Positions 51,734-59,445 of a stretch of 64,000 nt of DNA are shown piece by piece (position 1 is the first letter of the stretch; each line of letters starts with the position of its first letter). Source of the stretch: an uncultured Bacteroidales bacterium (GTDB lineage Bacteria; Bacteroidota; Bacteroidia; Bacteroidales; UBA932); the NCBI GenBank assembly GCA_949289565.1, contig CASEOO010000028.1:92995-156994 (forward strand), written 5' to 3'. Under the pieces are notes generated by a model. It saw nothing but the letters and a program-made list of their open reading frames with translations. It was not told where the DNA came from and searched no databases. A program made the position numbers and the translations under genes.

Positions 51734-52816
51734 ATGGGTAAAAGTCTGAAATATTTGTTCATAGTCCAGGGTGAGGGCCGCGGGCATCTGACTCAGGCTA
51801 TGGCTCTGGAGAAGCTTTTGACGGAGAACGGACACCAGGTGGTGGGGATGCTGGTGGGAAAGAGCCAGGCAAGGAAGCTGCCTGAGTTTTTTGTAAATGG
51901 TGTTTCTGCCCCGGTCAGGCAGTTCGACAGCGTGAATTTTCAGCCGTCTTCTGAAAACAGGACGGTGAACATGCTTAAAAGCGTGCTGTACAATGTAGAG
52001 AAATTTCCGCAGTACTTGAAAAGCATACTTTTCCTGAAGGATGCCATACGTGATTCAGGGGCTGATGTGGTGGTGAATTTCTATGAGCTTCTCACTGGCA
52101 TCACGTATTTCAATTTCAATATAGACATACCTAATATCAGCATAGGTCATCAGTATTTGTTTCTTCATCCAGATTTCAATCTGGGCGATTCCGGAATCCT
52201 GGGGACGGAAGGACTGATGATTTTCACACGTATCACTTCTATAGGTGCGCGGAAGAGGCTGGCTCTGTCTTTCCGCGATATGCCGGATGACAACAGGAAA
52301 CGGATAAAAGTCGTCCCTCCGATACTCAGGGAAGAAGTGCTGGAAATGAGTCCTTCAAAAGGAAACTATATCCATGGCTATATGTTGAATGCCGGCTTTT
52401 CGGATGATGTGATGAAATGGCATGCAGAGCATCCCGGGGTGGAGCTCCGCTTTTTCTGGGACAGGTGGTCAGAGCCGCCTGTGAAGAAGATTGATGACAC
52501 GTTGAGCTTTTATCTTTTGGATGACAAGGAGTTCATGAGGCAGATGGCTGGGTGCAAGGCATATGCCAGCACGGCTGGTTTTGAGTCTGTGTGCGAGGCG
52601 ATGTATTTTGGAAAGCCTATATTGATGGTGCCGTCGCATGTGGAGCAGAAGTGCAATGCATATGACGCTGCGAAAAGCGGGGCCGGAATCAGTTCGGACT
52701 TTTTCGATTTGTCTGCGTTGCTCGAATTTGCTGGCGCCTTTACACCGGATGAAGCTTTTCCAGGCTGGGCCAGGTCGGCCAGAGGGCACATTCTGGAGGA
52801 ATTAGTGAATCTGTAA
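51734..52816 (+). CDS. GT28-like glycosyltransferase family protein
   Basis: Predicted glycosyltransferase of 360 residues with a GT-B fold. The N-terminal motif FIVQGEGRGHLTQAMAL is a glycine-rich loop of the MurG/GT28-like type. The C-terminal CKAYASTAGFESVCEAMYFGKPILMVP is the nucleotide-sugar-binding segment, followed by HVEQKCNAYDAAKSG. I choose the ATG at 51734 because it places the first strand (KYLFIVQG) near the N-terminus; the frame extends to 51695. It probably acts at the inner face of the membrane on a glycolipid. The acceptor is unknown. Confidence 0.8.
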   Translation: MGKSLKYLFIVQGEGRGHLTQAMALEKLLTENGHQVVGMLVGKSQARKLPEFFVNGVSAPVRQFDSVNFQPSSENRTVNMLKSVLYNVEKFPQYLKSILFLKDAIRDSGADVVVNFYELLTGITYFNFNIDIPNISIGHQYLFLHPDFNLGDSGILGTEGLMIFTRITSIGARKRLALSFRDMPDDNRKRIKVVPPILREEVLEMSPSKGNYIHGYMLNAGFSDDVMKWHAEHPGVELRFFWDRWSEPPVKKIDDTLSFYLLDDKEFMRQMAGCKAYASTAGFESVCEAMYFGKPILMVPSHVEQKCNAYDAAKSGAGISSDFFDLSALLEFAGAFTPDEAFPGWARSARGHILEELVNL

Positions 52817-52844
52817 TTTTTTTTCAAGATTTTTTAAAGAAAAA

Positions 52845-52876
52845 TTTGGAGAATTGAAATTTAACGCATACCTTTG
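52845..52876 (+). promoter_or_regulatory. Promoter of the tRNA-Lys pair
   Basis: TTTG (52845-52848), 20 nt, TACCTTTG (52869-52876): a perfect match to the Bacteroidetes -33/-7 consensus, 47 nt before the first tRNA. Confidence 0.8.
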
Positions 52877-52923
52877 CAATCCCAATTCAGAAATGGCATA
52901 TTTCTGATCCGGGGAAAAGGGAA

Positions 52924-52996
52924 GATTCGTTAGCTCAGCTGGTAGAGCACAACACTTTTAATGTTGGGGTCTTGGGTTCGAATCCCAAACGGATCA
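52924..52996 (+). tRNA. tRNA-Lys (anticodon UUU)
   Basis: 73-nt cloverleaf. Acceptor GATTCGT pairs with ACGGATC (one G-T pair). The D arm is GCTC/GAGC, and the anticodon stem CAACA/TGTTG holds the loop CTTTTAA, so the anticodon is TTT. The T arm is TTGGG/CCCAA with TTCGAAT. The discriminator is A and CCA is not encoded. Confidence 0.97.
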
Positions 52997-53030
52997 CAAG
53001 GATGCTGTTCTGAACAGTATTTGAAATTCT

Positions 53031-53103
53031 GCTTCCTTAGCTCAGTTGGTAGAGCACGACACTCTTAATGTTGGGGTCCAGGGTTCGAGCCCCTGAGGGA
53101 GCA
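53031..53103 (+). tRNA. tRNA-Lys (anticodon CUU)
   Basis: 73-nt cloverleaf. Acceptor GCTTCCT pairs with AGGGAGC. The anticodon stem CGACA/TGTTG (with one G-T pair) has the loop CTCTTAA, giving anticodon CTT. The T arm is CCAGG/CCTGA-type with TTCGAGC. CCA is not encoded. It is 34 nt after tRNA-Lys(UUU), in one transcript. An integrase gene follows, so its 3' end is the likely attachment site. Confidence 0.97.
53084..53103 (+). other. Candidate attachment site (attL/attR side) in tRNA-Lys 3' end
   Basis: Integrases that sit directly after a tRNA and read away from it usually recombine into its T-arm and acceptor end. The second copy of the core would lie beyond the right edge, so this position is inferred from context alone. 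Confidence 0.4.
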
Positions 53104-53104
53104 C

Positions 53105-53130
53105 AAAGACGGTTCAACACCGTCTTTTTT
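53105..53130 (+). terminator. Terminator of the tRNA-Lys transcript
   Basis: AAAGACGGT (53105-53113) and ACCGTCTTT (53119-53127) with a 5-nt loop, followed by further T residues. It starts two nucleotides after the tRNA discriminator base. Confidence 0.85.
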
Positions 53131-53137
53131 AGTATCA

Positions 53138-53178
53138 CAATCGGCCTCTGACGCACATCAGAGGCCGATTGCTGTTTT
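53138..53178. terminator. Second strong hairpin terminator
   Basis: CAATCGGCCTCTGA (53138-53151) and its exact complement (53158-53171), with a 6-nt loop and then CTGTTTTT. A 14-bp perfect stem so close to the previous terminator should insulate the integrase gene from tRNA transcription. Confidence 0.75.
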
Positions 53179-53202
53179 TGGGGTATGATAGGATTTTCGG
53201 GC

Positions 53203-53363
53203 AACCGTTTGTTTTTCCGTTTGTTCTTTGTTTGTATTTTTGTAAAACAAACTGTTGCGATATCATGATGGCAGGCTCCGAAATTCGGATATTTCAAATT
53301 CTGAATCTCACTCGAAAAAGCAAACGGTCAGCAAACGGTTTTGCAAAAAAGAACAAACTGTTG
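53203..53363. repeat. Repeat cluster upstream of the integrase gene
   Basis: CAAACGGT occurs directly at 53321-53328 and 53332-53339, and inverted as AACCGTTTG at 53203-53211, with a shorter CCGTTTG at 53217-53223. AACAAACTGTTG occurs twice in direct orientation, at 53246-53257 and 53352-53363. These could be arm-type binding sites for the integrase or excision factor, or operators of the int promoter. A TATTTTTG -7-like box is at 53235-53242. Confidence 0.55.
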
Positions 53364-53385
53364 TGTAACTAAAGTATTAATTATT

Positions 53386-54696
53386 ATGGCTGTACAATTC
53401 TATCTTTTCCCAAGACCGCTGAAATCCGGAGAATATCCGATTTCTGTTTCCGCTTATGTGTCCAACACTCGTCTTCAGACGACTATTGGTATATCCATAA
53501 GTCCGGACTATTGGCTTGATGCCAAGCAATGTGTCAAGAAAGGGGCGCAGAATAAAAAGGGGCTGAAGTACACTGAAATCAACAACAAACTTCTTGAAAT
53601 TACCAAGGCTTTCAATGATTATGACGCACAGCAGTCTGGTGCTCCGGTTACAAAGGATGAACTTAAAGCCGTTCTGCATTCTGCATTATATGGAAAAAGC
53701 AGGAAACCACGCAAATCTGAAATTGATTTCTTCAAAACATTTGACGAAATCATTGCAACCGAGAAAGTCGTCAGGCAATGGACAGCAAGCTCTCTGAAAA
53801 AGTATATTACAGTAAGGAATCATTTACGCGAATTTTCACCGGAGATTACTTTTGCCGATTGGACTGAGGAACAGCTAAACGCTTATGTGACTTTTTTGGG
53901 GACAAAACTGCTTATGAAAGATGTGTCTGTTCAAAAAGAAATCAAATTGTTGAAATTGATACTGAAAAAAGCGGTTAAAAGGGGTGTCAAAATGCCACTC
54001 GACTTTATTGACTTCAGACCGAAATTCAAGATAATAGACAAAGAGGTCATCTACCTCACATGGGAGGAACTTATGAAGCTGTATAATTTAAGCATTCCAG
54101 ACGATGGCACTGAAATCAGTCTCCGTGATATTAGCGGACAATATTATAAAAAGATTGTGAAAGGGAGTTCATCGTTGAAGAAAACGAGAGATCTTTTCTG
54201 CTTCTGCTGCTTCACAGGACTCAGATACAGCGATATGGCCAAATTAAGAAGGACAGATGTCAAGGATGACGCAATCCGGGTGGTGACGGAAAAGACGAAC
54301 GACAGCCTGTCAATTCCGTTGAATAAATATGCAAAAACGATATTGGCCAAATACGAAGACGAGGCTTTCCCGGGGAATCTCGCTTTGCCGGTAATCAGCA
54401 ATCAGAAAATGAATGATTTTATTAAGGATTTGGCTGAAATATGCGGTTTTTCTTCTCCCGTAAATTATATTTATTATCAAGGCGGAATTCGTCATGAAGA
54501 AGTATATCCGAAATGGAGTGTTATGGGGACGCATGCTGCCAGGCGGACCTTTGTGTGCAATGCCTTGGCTTTCGGGGTTCCGGCAGAAGTTATAATGAAG
54601 ATTACCGGTCATTCCAACTATGCGGCGATGAAACCATATGTTGCAATATCTGATGTCTCAAAGAAGAAAGCAATGGATATGTTCAATAAACAATGA
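53386..54696 (+). CDS. int: Tyrosine recombinase (integrase) of the conjugative element
   Basis: Site-specific recombinase of 436 residues that should integrate and excise the element. The N-terminal arm-binding domain (QFYLFPRPLKSGEYPISVSAYVSNTRLQTTIGI) and a core-binding SAM-like domain precede the catalytic domain. Catalytic residues: Arg280 (FTGLRYSDMA), a Lys in the following hairpin (TEKTNDSLSIPL), His383 and Arg386 (THAARRTF), His409 (TGHSNYAAM) and nucleophile Tyr418 (MKPYV). The ATG at 53386 is chosen; the extension to 53341 runs into the repeat region. It reads away from tRNA-Lys(CUU), the probable target. Confidence 0.93.
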   Translation: MAVQFYLFPRPLKSGEYPISVSAYVSNTRLQTTIGISISPDYWLDAKQCVKKGAQNKKGLKYTEINNKLLEITKAFNDYDAQQSGAPVTKDELKAVLHSALYGKSRKPRKSEIDFFKTFDEIIATEKVVRQWTASSLKKYITVRNHLREFSPEITFADWTEEQLNAYVTFLGTKLLMKDVSVQKEIKLLKLILKKAVKRGVKMPLDFIDFRPKFKIIDKEVIYLTWEELMKLYNLSIPDDGTEISLRDISGQYYKKIVKGSSSLKKTRDLFCFCCFTGLRYSDMAKLRRTDVKDDAIRVVTEKTNDSLSIPLNKYAKTILAKYEDEAFPGNLALPVISNQKMNDFIKDLAEICGFSSPVNYIYYQGGIRHEEVYPKWSVMGTHAARRTFVCNALAFGVPAEVIMKITGHSNYAAMKPYVAISDVSKKKAMDMFNKQ

Positions 54697-54751
54697 TATG
54701 GTACGATAAAGTATATGACTATGATATTTGATATAATTTAATATCGTAAAG

Positions 54752-54784
54752 TTTGTGAATTTCAACATTTTATTATTACTTTTG
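54752..54784 (+). promoter_or_regulatory. Promoter of the DUF3853 gene
   Basis: TTTG (54752-54755), 21 nt, TACTTTTG (54777-54784): an exact match to the Bacteroidetes consensus. Transcription should begin near 54790, which favours translation from the ATG at 54816 rather than the one at 54795. Confidence 0.65.
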
Positions 54785-54815
54785 TGTTATAATTATGATA
54801 CAAAAGCAATATATC

Positions 54816-55124
54816 ATGTCAGAAATATCTCCAGATACTCCACTTGTAATGCTGACAGTGGCACAATTTGAAGATCTGCTTTGCAGACATAAGACCGAAA
54901 AACCTGCAATGCAGTCAGCTCCGATTCCTAAAAGATATGTGTACGGTTTGAAAGGAATCTGCGAACTTTTTAATTGTGCCCATTCCACAGCGCAAAAACT
55001 GAAAGACGAAGTCATTATGGAGGCTGTTTCCCAACATGGCAGGAAGATAGTCGTAGACGCAGAACATGCGTTACGTCTGTTTAAGGAAAGGAAATCACCT
55101 TCGGATCAAGATACAGACTTATAA
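54816..55124 (+). CDS. DUF3853 family helix-turn-helix protein
   Basis: Small predicted DNA-binding protein of 102 residues (109 if the ATG at 54795 is used). The C-terminal half, YVYGLKGICELFNCAHSTAQKLKDEVIMEAVSQHGRKIVVDAEHALRLFKE, is a winged helix-turn-helix of the MerR/excisionase-like kind; it follows the DUF3853 pattern found on Bacteroides conjugative elements. It may regulate the integrase or the tra operon, or serve as a recombination directionality factor. It converges on traN with a 6-nt overlap. Confidence 0.7.
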   Translation: MSEISPDTPLVMLTVAQFEDLLCRHKTEKPAMQSAPIPKRYVYGLKGICELFNCAHSTAQKLKDEVIMEAVSQHGRKIVVDAEHALRLFKERKSPSDQDTDL

Positions 55125-55925
55125 ACGTTTAGCCTTGCTGATGTCATTCATACTGATGGTCAGAATAAAGTTCCGTGGCCCATCGGTTTCGTAATAATAT
55201 ATTCTGAACACCTGACTTTTGAGTAATGTGATTTTATCCAGACAAGCAATTATTTTAACGGTTTCATCAGGCTGTACATCTCCCTCTCCAAATATTTTAT
55301 GAGGGATCAGATTTTTCTCATATTCCAGATTACGTTTACTTTTCTTTTTACTCTCTATAGTAAACCGAGGCTCTGAGAAATGATATGAAACAGCAGAATT
55401 GTTTGTTATCTGCATTATAATGTATAGTGAATCATTCCTGTAAAAAATATTGTCGCAAGTTATACTGATACCATACCCGTAACACCCTATGTGATATAAT
55501 TCTTTATTCAAGCTATAGAAAGAATCGTTCTTGATTGTTTCAAATGTTGTAGTTTTATTGTGCTTGTTTTCACCTGTAAAGGATTCTGGCAGCAAGTCCG
55601 GTAACTGCTCTCTTGTGTCAACAATACGCATGGCAGGTCTTTCAGAGTATCTTACAGGAAATGAATGTATATCCCCATCCTCCTCGATACAAAATATTGA
55701 TGTAGTAAAATCAAATCTTCTTTTTGCCTTTACCGCAAGAAATTCCTTATCGGCATCGACTATTCTTGCAACAAGAATATTATCCCCGAGATTTACATAT
55801 GCCAGTTCTGAGTCAAATCTTATGTGTATCGTATGGAAATCCGATACATAAAGAGTGTCTTCTTGAGCAGTTGCAAATGTGTTGGAAACACATAATATGC
55901 ACAAAATCAAAAGGATGGCTTTCAT
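55119..55925 (-). CDS. traN: Conjugative transfer protein TraN (DUF4138)
   Basis: VirB9-like outer-membrane-associated component of the Bacteroides mating apparatus, 268 residues. Signal peptide MKAILLILCILCVSNTFATAQ; then DTLYVSDFHTIHIRFDSELAYVNLGD, the typical TraN entry with a strand-rich body. Last gene of the leftward tra operon, 2 nt after traM. The usual traO, traP and traQ genes do not follow; instead a convergent DUF3853 gene overlaps the end by 6 nt. Confidence 0.85.
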   Translation of the reverse strand: MKAILLILCILCVSNTFATAQEDTLYVSDFHTIHIRFDSELAYVNLGDNILVARIVDADKEFLAVKAKRRFDFTTSIFCIEEDGDIHSFPVRYSERPAMRIVDTREQLPDLLPESFTGENKHNKTTTFETIKNDSFYSLNKELYHIGCYGYGISITCDNIFYRNDSLYIIMQITNNSAVSYHFSEPRFTIESKKKSKRNLEYEKNLIPHKIFGEGDVQPDETVKIIACLDKITLLKSQVFRIYYYETDGPRNFILTISMNDISKAKRL

Positions 55926-55927
55926 AA

Positions 55928-57043
55928 TTAACGGACTTTATCATTTTTGACAAGAAAAAATTCATATCCTGAAACTACACTGACAGAGACGTTGCCATTA
56001 GCAGATCGCGCAAGGTTGGCTCCAGTAAGGATAATAGTATTTGCGATGTCTCCGACAAGGCCTCCGAAAGTCGAGCCAGCTGTCGAAATTGCATCATTTG
56101 AAGCCTGCTTTGCACTTTTGGACGAAACAGTCTCAGGACAATAGATTCCCTGCAATCCGTCCGTATCGTATGCCTCCAGTGAAAGAGGAACTATGATTCC
56201 GTTCATTTGTATGCTGAGCACTGACAGTTCCAGCCTTTTGCCGATCCGGCATATAGCTGTAAGATGGGTGTTGGCAGGAATTGATATTCCATCTGCATTA
56301 TAATCTTCCAGGAGGCGTATCCTTATTCTCTCTCCGTCATGGATCTTCTGACTTTTGACGAACATACATTTGAACGGATGTCTGATGCCTGCAACATCGC
56401 TTGACGTGTTGTCAATATCAATATCATCAAGACTTGAAATTATCCCATTTTCATTGTCCGGTTTACCGAAATCTATAGTAGGTTTTTCTTGATTTTCACT
56501 ATATCCTGTTTCTTCTGCATTATATCCGGTATCCGTATTTTCAGATCCGATTATTACATCCTTTACCATCTCAGCTCTTTTACGGTCATATTCCAGTTTT
56601 TCTTCCGGAGCCATCATGACTACTGTTTCCGAGCCGAAGAACGGAGATGGCCTGTCTGTTTCAGAAGAACGATTTTCAGCTTCAGGAGGCAGACCGAAAA
56701 GCCGTTCGACAGCAGATTCGCCATCTTGAATTTCAGTCGGATTATCCGTTTCTGTATGACGTTCCTCTGATACTAAACTGATGTCTTCCTCATTATATCC
56801 GAGCATATCAAAATATTCTTCAGTGGATATGTTCCTTTTGTCTTTATATGATTCGCTTTTTCTGTCAGGCATAATTTCAGGGACCCCGTCAGGAAGTTCC
56901 TGTCTTATGTATTGACCGTCTGTTCCGTCAATGCCGGACAGTTCACCTGTCCCGCCGCTGAATATCATGTAGAACAGTATGCAGATAATAAGGGCACAGA
57001 GAAGTCCGAAAATCGCCAATGTCTTTTTCTTGTTTTTATCCAT
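55928..57043 (-). CDS. traM: Conjugative transfer protein TraM
   Basis: VirB10-like protein of 371 residues that should bridge inner and outer membranes. One N-terminal helix (about 8-28, after a lysine cluster MDKNKKK), a long acidic, disordered linker (about 35-210) and a C-terminal domain with CMFVKSQKIHDGERIRIRLLEDYNADGISIPANTHLTAI, the conserved core of the family. The end SGYEFFLVKND is also typical. Located between traL and traN. Confidence 0.88.
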   Translation of the reverse strand: MDKNKKKTLAIFGLLCALIICILFYMIFSGGTGELSGIDGTDGQYIRQELPDGVPEIMPDRKSESYKDKRNISTEEYFDMLGYNEEDISLVSEERHTETDNPTEIQDGESAVERLFGLPPEAENRSSETDRPSPFFGSETVVMMAPEEKLEYDRKRAEMVKDVIIGSENTDTGYNAEETGYSENQEKPTIDFGKPDNENGIISSLDDIDIDNTSSDVAGIRHPFKCMFVKSQKIHDGERIRIRLLEDYNADGISIPANTHLTAICRIGKRLELSVLSIQMNGIIVPLSLEAYDTDGLQGIYCPETVSSKSAKQASNDAISTAGSTFGGLVGDIANTIILTGANLARSANGNVSVSVVSGYEFFLVKNDKVR

Positions 57044-57045
57044 AA

Positions 57046-57150
57046 TTAGAATAGATTTATTGCTCTGTAAATGAAATATCCTCCAGCAGCCAACATTCCT
57101 ATGGCAAAGGCCAGTATAAGGTATTTTGTCCGTTTGTATTCAGTTTTCAT
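57046..57150 (-). CDS. traL: Conjugative transfer protein TraL (34 residues)
   Basis: Very short membrane protein that begins MKTEYKRTKYLILAF, continues AIGMLAAGGYFIYRAI and ends NLF: one transmembrane helix with a basic N-terminus. It fills the traL position between traK and traM. Its ATG overlaps the traK stop (ATGA), a sign of translational coupling, and it ends 2 nt before traM. Position and topology, rather than sequence recognition, support the name. Confidence 0.75.
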   Translation of the reverse strand: MKTEYKRTKYLILAFAIGMLAAGGYFIYRAINLF

Positions 57151-57776
57151 CTCTTCCTGCTTTCAATAAGATTGTTTTCCTCGACAGTAAATTTTTCAAT
57201 CAGCAGGCCGTGTGGATTGACATCCGACCTGCCTATATTAGTGACCTGGCAGGTAGATACAAATGAATATTCGCTTACTGAACTTTCCCTCACGACATAT
57301 TGACGAGCAAATGTCCTTACCTTGTAAGGGTAGGAGTTACTTTCAAGATTTACTGAATCTACAATCATTTGCTGGGATATATTGGCTGATACCAGTCTTG
57401 CATAATATCCCTTTTCCGCCAGATCCTGAGAATATGCGTAAGCGGATTTGTCTGAAAGGTTAAAAGCCCTGTCAAGGCTTTCCTGTATTGCCCGCTTTTG
57501 TGGAGACAACGTAAACATCAGTTCATGAAATCTCGAAACATGGTCTTTGATTTCCAGTTCTTTATTCATAATGGCATCTGTCTGGAGAGCGAGCAGAAGA
57601 GACTTGCCCTGATCGAGTACATAGATTTTTTGTCGTTGTTGTTCTGCGTATGAAAATGCGGTTATCCCTATTACAGCAGCAAACATGAATGACAGGATAA
57701 GAGTAATGGCTGTAATTCGTTCAAGTTTGTGAAATGATTTTTCAATGTCTTGAGTCAAAAGTTGTATCTTGTTCAT
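57147..57776 (-). CDS. traK: Conjugative transfer protein TraK
   Basis: VirB8-like inner-membrane protein of 209 residues with one helix near the N-terminus (about 18-38) and a periplasmic domain. Segments such as RITAITLILSFMFAAVIGITAFSYAEQQRQKIYVLDQGKSLLLAL and ARQYVVRESSVSEYSFVSTCQVTNIGRS match TraK of Bacteroides conjugative transposons. I start at 57776; the frame extends to 57887, overlapping traJ. The stop overlaps the traL start. Confidence 0.88.
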   Translation of the reverse strand: MNKIQLLTQDIEKSFHKLERITAITLILSFMFAAVIGITAFSYAEQQRQKIYVLDQGKSLLLALQTDAIMNKELEIKDHVSRFHELMFTLSPQKRAIQESLDRAFNLSDKSAYAYSQDLAEKGYYARLVSANISQQMIVDSVNLESNSYPYKVRTFARQYVVRESSVSEYSFVSTCQVTNIGRSDVNPHGLLIEKFTVEENNLIESRKR

Positions 57777-57796
57777 GGTATTTGATTTTTCTGCAC

Positions 57797-58810
57797 TTAT
57801 TTTTTCAACATTGTCGCTTTGGCGGCAGCACTGATAATAGCCCGGTTTACATCGCTGGCTCCTGCACTTGATATTATCCATGAGCATAGACTGGGTACGG
57901 CAAGAAGACAGATCAATGTGATTGCATCAAGCACTATAAGGTGTATGGGAGCAGCGAATTTTCCAACATCCACAGATGTCCAGAAATAAGTAATAATGGT
58001 ATCTTTCATCTTGAAATTGACAAAATCGACAAGTGCGGACATGGGTACCCAGAAAGAGATCTGGATATACCTTGCGATCCAGACACTGATATTGTTGCTG
58101 AAACCGGGCAACAAAGACAGTGCGAATACAAAAGGTCCGGCAAGTCCGAGTATGATAAGATATATATTGCTGACGGCAAGAAGCACATATTGTGCGATCT
58201 TTACAATTATCGATATCAGCCACGAGAGTGTTGTAGACAAATTCATTACTGGAGTTCCAAGAGTGAACGTGGCAGCCGTTCTTATGATTTCCCAGCATTT
58301 CCCCAGAAAACCTGTTGTCTCTGGGGAAGATATTTCTGTTTCAGCCTGTGATTCCATCAATGCGTTTGATCCATAGGAAAATCCGGAATCATCTGCAGTA
58401 TCAGCGGTCTCTGACGCTACAGAAGACCGGAATTCTCCGGAAAGAGTGGTATTGGCATATTCTGTCTCCACGCTTTCGAATAGAGAAGCAATCTGCCCGG
58501 TCATTCCACTCTTGTCATCGTCGACATACGCAGTCAATCCTCTTGTCAAAGTGGTAGTCATAAAATCGAAAGGAATCAGGACCAGAGAATAAAAATTGCA
58601 TATAAGGATAAGAATTGCGACTGTCCTTATTACGGCACTCATATCCAGTTGGCCGTATGGTTCGTTCAGCATTTTGTTATACCAGGATATGAGGGAGAAA
58701 GATGCACATATGCAGGCTGCGGCACAGACGAGCATATATATGCCTGAATGATCCCCTGAAAATAGGCTCATCTTGATATTGTCGAGCAGCTTTATATAAC
58801 TGAGTTCCAT
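57797..58810 (-). CDS. traJ: Conjugative transfer protein TraJ
   Basis: Multi-pass inner-membrane protein of 337 residues, the VirB6-like component. About seven helices, among them YMLVCAAACICASFSLISWY, VIRTVAILILICNFYSLVLI, IVKIAQYVLLAVSNIYLIILGLAGPFVFAL and LIVLDAITLICLLAVPSLCSWII. A soluble Ser/Thr-rich loop (about 90-165) separates the second and third. The GFSNNISVWIARYIQISFWVPMSALVDF stretch is a family hallmark. It lies 1 nt after traI. Confidence 0.88.
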   Translation of the reverse strand: MELSYIKLLDNIKMSLFSGDHSGIYMLVCAAACICASFSLISWYNKMLNEPYGQLDMSAVIRTVAILILICNFYSLVLIPFDFMTTTLTRGLTAYVDDDKSGMTGQIASLFESVETEYANTTLSGEFRSSVASETADTADDSGFSYGSNALMESQAETEISSPETTGFLGKCWEIIRTAATFTLGTPVMNLSTTLSWLISIIVKIAQYVLLAVSNIYLIILGLAGPFVFALSLLPGFSNNISVWIARYIQISFWVPMSALVDFVNFKMKDTIITYFWTSVDVGKFAAPIHLIVLDAITLICLLAVPSLCSWIISSAGASDVNRAIISAAAKATMLKK

Positions 58811-58811
58811 A

Positions 58812-59441
58812 TTATTGCCAATTCATTCTAAATGAGGAATCGAGGCTGCTTATTGCTTGTGACAGCATTCTGCCGTTATCATAGTCTGAAAAAATACCAT
58901 TGATATGGTTATACATTGCAACATTTGCCTGACATATTTTTCTGTCACAATCTTCAAGACCGCGTCTCCGCTGGTCTTCGCTCATCTCGGATCTGGAACT
59001 CAGATATTCTCTGGCCCGCTTGACTTCTCTGGAAGAGATCAAAAGATACTGAAAACCTTGGTTTATCATAGACCGGATCTGGTAATATTGAAGTTGCTCG
59101 TTTTCTATATCCTTGATATGTTGGACATAATATGAGAACATCCGTATGTTCATTTCGTAATTGTTTGCTATCCTGATTACTTCCTGCACTTTGTACAGGT
59201 CAGACCGGACTTCCTTGTATCGTTTATTCAGTTCTTTAAGAAATTCAAGCTGTTCCTTCATTACTCCTAAGTTTTGAAGAAATTGTGTTGTATTGGTAGC
59301 CATATTATCACCGTCCTGCAGAAAGGAGAGTATTGCCTGCGTGAGATTGCTGAAATCGATTGTCGCAAATTGAGCACGGGAGTTGACCGGAGAACAAAGC
59401 ATAATGCCGCCCAATACAATTAGTAAAACTATGCGTTTCAT
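58812..59441 (-). CDS. traI: Conjugative transfer protein TraI (DUF4141)
   Basis: VirB5-like exported protein of 209 residues with signal peptide MKRIVLLIVLGGIMLCSPVNSRAQ. The mature part is almost wholly helical (FLKELNKRYKEVRSDLYKVQEVIRIANNYEMNIRMFSYYVQHI), as in the DUF4141 family. It lies between traG (4-nt gap) and traJ. In related systems it is a pilus or channel accessory in the periplasm. Confidence 0.85.
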   Translation of the reverse strand: MKRIVLLIVLGGIMLCSPVNSRAQFATIDFSNLTQAILSFLQDGDNMATNTTQFLQNLGVMKEQLEFLKELNKRYKEVRSDLYKVQEVIRIANNYEMNIRMFSYYVQHIKDIENEQLQYYQIRSMINQGFQYLLISSREVKRAREYLSSRSEMSEDQRRRGLEDCDRKICQANVAMYNHINGIFSDYDNGRMLSQAISSLDSSFRMNWQ

Positions 59442-59445
59442 ATCC

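Noticed and set aside
53037..53297. Minus-strand open frame of 86 codons containing PSGARTLDPNIKSVVLYQLS
   Set aside because: It is the reverse strand of tRNA-Lys(CUU) and its flanks; this is a well-known false gene over tRNA sequences.
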